This document shows, piece by piece, positions 60,337 through 64,000 of a stretch of DNA of 64,000 nucleotides. The DNA lies in NCBI RefSeq assembly GCF_029589435.1, contig NZ_JARRAG010000001.1, positions 124,001-188,000 of the forward strand, read 5' to 3'. How positions within the stretch are numbered: position 1 is the first letter of the stretch; every line of letters starts with the position of its first letter. The DNA comes from Paludisphaera mucosa. Lineage in GTDB: Bacteria; Planctomycetota; Planctomycetia; Isosphaerales; Isosphaeraceae. The notes beneath the pieces were generated by a model. It made no database searches. It was not told the origin of the DNA and worked only from the letters and a program-made list of their open reading frames with translations. Both the position numbers and the translations under genes were made by a program.

Positions 60337-62954
60337 CCCGGCCGCCCCTCCCCGTCCCGCTCGTGTTCGAGGAATCCCCGCGCGACGATCCCCTCGGGCG
60401 ACCATGTCAGGAGGATCGCGCCGGCCCGCCAGGTCCGTAAGAGAACGATATCCCCGGCCTCCAGGGGCGTCAACGCGTCGGCCGAGCCGGCGACGGGGGG
60501 CTTCTGGCTGACGGCGACGATCCGGGGCCGGGCCCAGGCGTAGAGCCGCGGCGGGTTGGCGGCCTTGCCGCCGTGGTGGGGGGCGAGCAGGACGTCGATC
60601 GGCCGCTCGGGCTCGGGCTTCGAGAGCAGCTCCGCCAGGCCGAGCTGCTCCAGGTCGCCGGTGAGCAGGAGACGTCGGCCCGCGTGGGAGACGTCGAGCA
60701 CCAGGCTGCGGGCGTTGTCGGGCGCGTCGGCGGCCCAGCCGGCCGGGGGGTGGACGGCCTCGAACCGCGTCGAGCCCTCGTTCCAGGCCGTCGGCGCGGC
60801 CAGCGTTCGCACCGGGACGCCGCGGCGGTGGAGGTCCTGCATCAGAAACGTCGCGGCCGGGTTGTCGCGGCCGACGAAGCCGGGGGCGACGACGACCTCG
60901 CCGACGGCGAAGCGGTCGAGGACGTCGGGGAGGCCGTTGAAATGGTCCTGGTCGGCGTGGCTCAGGAACACGGCGTCGAGCCGCGAGACGCCCCGCGACC
61001 AGAGCGCCGGCGCGACGATCCGCCGGCCCACGCCGGGGTCGTCCATCCGGCCGCAATCATACAGGAACGTCTTCCCCTCGGGCGTCTGCACGACGACCGC
61101 CAGGCCGTGGCCGACGGCCAGCACGTCGGCCTCCAGCGTCGCCGGCCGCCGCCCCAGGCCGGCGAGCATCCAGCCCGGGACGCACCATGCGAAGGCCAGA
61201 AGCCAGGCGAGCCGACGGCCCCGCCGCAGGCCCGGCGACGGCTCGTCCCGGTGCGGGCCGGCGTTCGTCAGGTAGACGGCGAGGGCGAGCAGGGCGTAGA
61301 ACGCCAGGACCGAAACCGCCGGCGGCCCGGGCGTGTACCACGACCCCCACGGCAGCGCCGCGCCCCATCGCACGACGATTTCCGAAAGGTGGAGCGTCCG
61401 ACCGACTACCAGCCCCGCCAGCCAGGCCAGGGGCGTGGCGCCGACCGCCGCCAGCAGCAGCTTGATCGCGCCCGCCAGCAGCGCGATCGAGGTCAGCGGG
61501 ATCAGCGGCACGTTCAGCAGGACGCCGACCGGCGAGAAGAGGTGGAACTGCAGGGCCGACAACGGCGCCGCCACCGCCCAGACGACCGCCGACGCCGTCG
61601 CGAGCTGCGCGGCGTGATAGGCCAGCCAGTCGCTCGTCCGGTGCAAGATCGACCGGTTCCACGACTCCAGCTCGTCGAGCGGGTCGGGAGGGCCGACGAC
61701 GCGGGCGTGCACCTCCGCGCCGAACGCGACCGCGGCGGGGAGCAGCCAGAAGAGGGCGGCGACGGCCAGGAACGAGAGCTGGCAGCCGACGTCGAACAGG
61801 AAGGCCGGGTTGACCAGGATCGTCAGCGTCCCGGCGAGCGCCATCGCGTCGGCCGGCCGCCACTGCCGGCTCGCCGCGAGCGCGGCGCAGAAGGCGACGG
61901 TCATGACCATCGACCGCGTGACCGACGGCGAGCCGCCGACGAGCCCGGCGTAGCCCACGGCGGCGGCCGCCACCAGGGTGTAACGCAGCCGGCGGGGCAC
62001 GCCGACGACCACCAAACCCAGGCCGATCGCCCAGGCGACCATCTGGAGCTGCAGGCCCGAGACGGCGAGCAGGTGGGTGGTGCCGGTCCTGGCGAAGGCG
62101 TCGTCGATCTCGGGGTCGATCTCGTCGCGACGCCCCAGCACCAGTGCCGAGGCCAGCGGCGCGGCGCGGGGGTCGAGGCCGTCGATCAGGCGGTCGCGGC
62201 TCCAGGCCCGGATCGCGCCGAGCCAGCCGACGCGCCACGATCGGCCTCGTTCGGGGTCGGGCATCACGCCCGAGGGCTCGTCGACGCCCATCGTCAGGCG
62301 GATCCCCTGGGCTTGCAGGTGCGCGCGGCGGTCGAACTCGCCGGGGTTGAGCGGCCCGGCCGCCCGCGCCAGCCGGCCGGCGACCTGGACGGGCTGGCCG
62401 GCGACGAGGTCGGAGCGGTCGCCCTGGACCGAGACGTCGGCCCGGCCGGACCGGGGCAGGAAGGTCGCGCCGTCGCAGATCTCGGTGATCCGGAGCGTGA
62501 AGCGGGTCCGGGTCCGCGGGTCGTCGCCCGGGCCCCGGCCTTCCCGGGTGCTGCGGCCGACGACCTCCTCGACGTAGCCCCGGACCCAGGCGGGCCGGGG
62601 CGTCTCGCCGACCGCCGCGGCGAGGTCGTCGGCCGCCGCGTCGGTCCAGCGCAGGTGGTGATAGGCCCCGCCGGCCGCCGCGAGCGCCGCCGCCAGGGCC
62701 AGGCTCGAAAGCCGGGGCCGCCGGAAGGCCAGCAGCGAGGCCGCCGCGAAGCCGAGCAGCCCGCCCGCCCAGGCGGTCGCGCCCCAGGGCTCGAAGCGGC
62801 GGTCGACGACCACGCCGACGGCCAGCGCGACGAACACCGGGGCCAGCGGCACGACCGGCCACGACGGCGACCGATCCGGCCACGCGCGGGCCGACGGCCG
62901 CGGTCCGGCTATTTCCCGAAGGTCAGGTAGATTTCCATGCTGCTGATCAGCCAC
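60333..62954 (-). CDS. comEC: ComEC/Rec2-family DNA uptake protein
   Basis: 873 residues if begun at the GTG at 62954, which overlaps the SnoaL-like gene by 46 bases; a later start such as GTG 62852 is possible. N-terminal hydrophobic domain with OB-like exterior (PARPAWVRGY to LNPGEFDRRAHL), the competence core (GTTHLLAVSGLQLQMVAWA, then VGYAGLVGGSPSVTRSMVMT), and a C-terminal metallo-beta-lactamase domain with LSHADQDHFNG. It forms the inner-membrane channel for single-stranded DNA in natural transformation. With the ComF domain at 49359-50150 this points to transformation ability. Confidence 0.92.
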   Translation of the reverse strand: MADQQHGNLPDLREIAGPRPSARAWPDRSPSWPVVPLAPVFVALAVGVVVDRRFEPWGATAWAGGLLGFAAASLLAFRRPRLSSLALAAALAAAGGAYHHLRWTDAAADDLAAAVGETPRPAWVRGYVEEVVGRSTREGRGPGDDPRTRTRFTLRITEICDGATFLPRSGRADVSVQGDRSDLVAGQPVQVAGRLARAAGPLNPGEFDRRAHLQAQGIRLTMGVDEPSGVMPDPERGRSWRVGWLGAIRAWSRDRLIDGLDPRAAPLASALVLGRRDEIDPEIDDAFARTGTTHLLAVSGLQLQMVAWAIGLGLVVVGVPRRLRYTLVAAAAVGYAGLVGGSPSVTRSMVMTVAFCAALAASRQWRPADAMALAGTLTILVNPAFLFDVGCQLSFLAVAALFWLLPAAVAFGAEVHARVVGPPDPLDELESWNRSILHRTSDWLAYHAAQLATASAVVWAVAAPLSALQFHLFSPVGVLLNVPLIPLTSIALLAGAIKLLLAAVGATPLAWLAGLVVGRTLHLSEIVVRWGAALPWGSWYTPGPPAVSVLAFYALLALAVYLTNAGPHRDEPSPGLRRGRRLAWLLAFAWCVPGWMLAGLGRRPATLEADVLAVGHGLAVVVQTPEGKTFLYDCGRMDDPGVGRRIVAPALWSRGVSRLDAVFLSHADQDHFNGLPDVLDRFAVGEVVVAPGFVGRDNPAATFLMQDLHRRGVPVRTLAAPTAWNEGSTRFEAVHPPAGWAADAPDNARSLVLDVSHAGRRLLLTGDLEQLGLAELLSKPEPERPIDVLLAPHHGGKAANPPRLYAWARPRIVAVSQKPPVAGSADALTPLEAGDIVLLRTWRAGAILLTWSPEGIVARGFLEHERDGEGRPG

Positions 62955-63397
62955 TTCCCGTCCTTCTCGCGGCGGACCTGATGGAACGGGACCTTGACCG
63001 AGTCGGGCTTGAGCGAGTCGGTGTCGAACGTCCCGTCGATGGTCAGCACGTCGGGGCTCATCAGCCGGGCGCGGTCGACCAGGTTGCGGGCCTTGATCGT
63101 CTCGGGGTTCTTGAAGAGCTTGGCGTACGCCTCCTCGATGCGGGGGCGGCCTTCGATGACCTCGCGGACGAGCTTGCCGTCCTCTTTCTTATAGGTCGTG
63201 AGGACGGCGGCGTCGTCGTAGGTGGCCGCCATCGCGTGGGCGTTGAACGTGTCGAAGATCGCCGCGCCTTCGGCGGTGACCTTCTCGGCGATCTTGCGGG
63301 CCGACGCGTCGGGTTCCTCGGCCATTGCGGCGATGGGCGCGAGGGCCAGGGCGGCGAGGGCGGGGGCGACGCCGGGGGAGAGCCAGCGGTTCATCAT
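62909..63397 (-). CDS. Exported SnoaL/DUF4440-like protein
   Basis: 162 residues (or 161 from the second ATG). Signal peptide (PGVAPALAALALAPIAAMA), then ARKIAEKVTAEGAAIFDTFNAHAMAATYDDAAVLTTY, IEGRPRIEEAYAKLF and KVPFHQVRREKDGKWLISSMEIYL: the cone-shaped SnoaL/NTF2-like fold, usually a small-molecule binding or isomerase module. Substrate unknown. Its 3' end overlaps the likely start of comEC. Confidence 0.85.
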   Translation of the reverse strand: MMNRWLSPGVAPALAALALAPIAAMAEEPDASARKIAEKVTAEGAAIFDTFNAHAMAATYDDAAVLTTYKKEDGKLVREVIEGRPRIEEAYAKLFKNPETIKARNLVDRARLMSPDVLTIDGTFDTDSLKPDSVKVPFHQVRREKDGKWLISSMEIYLTFGK

Positions 63398-63822
63398 GAC
63401 GGCTCCAACTTGGGGAGAGGAGGCCCGGTTTCGAAACGCATCCTTCATTGGACCCCGGCCGTCTCGCCCACGCAACCCCGACGACCGACGCAACGGCATG
63501 GAAATCGCTTATATGAATCCTAAGGTATTCCGATTCCGGGTCCTTGTAGGCGTCGATCCAGAATGATAGGGTGAGATCGACTCTTCTCTTCTTCCGAAAT
63601 TCAAGACGATCCATCGCGTGCTCATTTCAGGCCTTCCCCAAGGGCCCTGCGTTCGTCGTCCGCGCCTCGCGGATTTTCGCGCGCCGGTCCCGTGAAGGAA
63701 GGCCCGATCCCCTCGCCGGGGGAGGACGCGTCCCGGGGCGATCCCGCCCCTGCGGGGAACGGTCCTGAAGGGAATCGTCCGGCCGTCGCTTCGCCTATTC
63801 TCACATCCGAGGGACGCATTTC
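63398..63822. other. 425-base divergent intergenic region
   Basis: Between the SnoaL-like and cytochrome genes. Slightly AT-rich around 63500-63620 (cttatatgaatcctaaggta), probably holding promoters for both genes, though no well-spaced hexamers are evident. A GC-rich hairpin at 63709-63722 recalls the intergenic repeats but is too short to assign. Confidence 0.4.
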
Positions 63823-64000
63823 ATGGGGACTCGACGTCCGTCCGTGGCCGTTCGCTTCGCGCGCTCGGCGGCATTCATCGTGGGCTGCACGACGACGCTG
63901 GCCGCCGTCGCCCAGCCGCCCGCCGCCGCCCCGGCCGTCGCGCCCGCGCCGACGTACCGCAAGGACGTCCGCGCGATCCTCCAGGCGCGGTGCGTGAACT
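63823..64000 (+). CDS. Start of a planctomycete cytochrome c-type protein, cut by window edge
   Basis: 59 complete codons. MGTRRPSVAVRFARSAA and FIVGCTTTLAAVAQPP form a signal-like N-terminus, a Pro/Ala stretch follows, then TYRKDVRAILQARCVN, matching the opening of planctomycete cytochrome c (PSCyt) domains, whose next residues are usually a second Cys and His. The rest of the gene lies beyond the window, so the haem site is only half seen. Confidence 0.75.
   Translation, partial: MGTRRPSVAVRFARSAAFIVGCTTTLAAVAQPPAAAPAVAPAPTYRKDVRAILQARCVN

Noticed and set aside
60573-62930. Plus-strand open frame of 785 codons over comEC
   Set aside because: Antisense to a well-conserved ComEC with intact metallo-beta-lactamase motif.
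63189-63614. Minus-strand open frame starting MDRLEFRKKRRVDL upstream of the SnoaL-like gene
   Set aside because: Lacks conservation and runs out of frame through the SnoaL-like coding sequence; probably intergenic noise.
63700-63790. Possible fourth copy of the intergenic inverted repeat
   Set aside because: Only a short GC hairpin shared; flanking GGATGAGGG unit missing.

Overview
The window is one contiguous piece of a very GC-rich bacterial chromosome, almost certainly a planctomycete and probably of the family Isosphaeraceae (inference). The evidence is three DUF1559 prepilin-like genes, three secreted formylglycine-type sulfatases, a LEPR-like export motif (VEGLESR), ECF sigma factors, a Ser/Thr kinase with a planctomycete-style N-terminal region, TPR, HEAT and DUF4198 proteins, and the first residues of a planctomycete-type cytochrome c protein at the right edge. 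I see no rRNA, tRNA, CRISPR array, prophage or transposase gene. High GC makes long antisense open frames common; these were discarded.

Layout. 1-8.5 kb: the end of a BCS1-like AAA ATPase; a molybdopterin-fold domain joined to a planctomycete C-terminal domain; a prolyl-oligopeptidase-type hydrolase; an ECF sigma factor coupled (ATGA) to a membrane-anchored paralogue of that same C-terminal domain; an LRR membrane protein; a class 3 lipase. 8.7-12.2 kb: an overlapping two-gene signalling unit, double-domain KaiC plus a hybrid histidine kinase. 12.6-17 kb: DUF1559 and a 1043-residue membrane HEAT solenoid. 17-23.8 kb: a minus-strand run of mostly exported proteins (DUF4198, lipoprotein, HAD phosphatase, sulfatase, Asp-box propeller). 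23.9-33 kb: a HerA-like ATPase, Kup K+ transporter, acyltransferase 3, PPK2 kinase and a large TPR protein. 33-38.6 kb: small exported proteins, a second sulfatase with a good promoter, and a lipoprotein/DUF1559 cluster with a structured leader. 38.6-46.5 kb: trpS, a GlsB-type membrane protein, a Tat-exported Gfo/Idh oxidoreductase, a radical SAM enzyme, and a Ser/Thr kinase with a C-terminal receiver-like domain next to a zinc-ribbon protein.

46.5-64 kb: a C45-type hydrolase coupled to a small protein; an ECF sigma factor followed after one base by a single frame encoding ComF joined to HemC; rlmN; a membrane protein; an NmrA-like gene divergent from a TetR regulator across an obvious operator; two small unknown genes; DUF1559; a third sulfatase; a CrtX-like glycosyltransferase; an alpha/beta hydrolase coupled to comEC; a SnoaL-like protein; and the edge cytochrome.

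Most noteworthy: the ComF-HemC continuous frame; duplication and re-use of the sigma-associated C-terminal domain on a molybdopterin-type domain; the KaiC/hybrid kinase pair with altered phosphosite residues; a leader hairpin whose loop is complementary to its own Shine-Dalgarno sequence; a family of intergenic inverted repeats; and the 9+9 bp operator between tetR and the NmrA-like gene. No wholly new multi-gene system can be proven from sequence alone; these are the best candidates.
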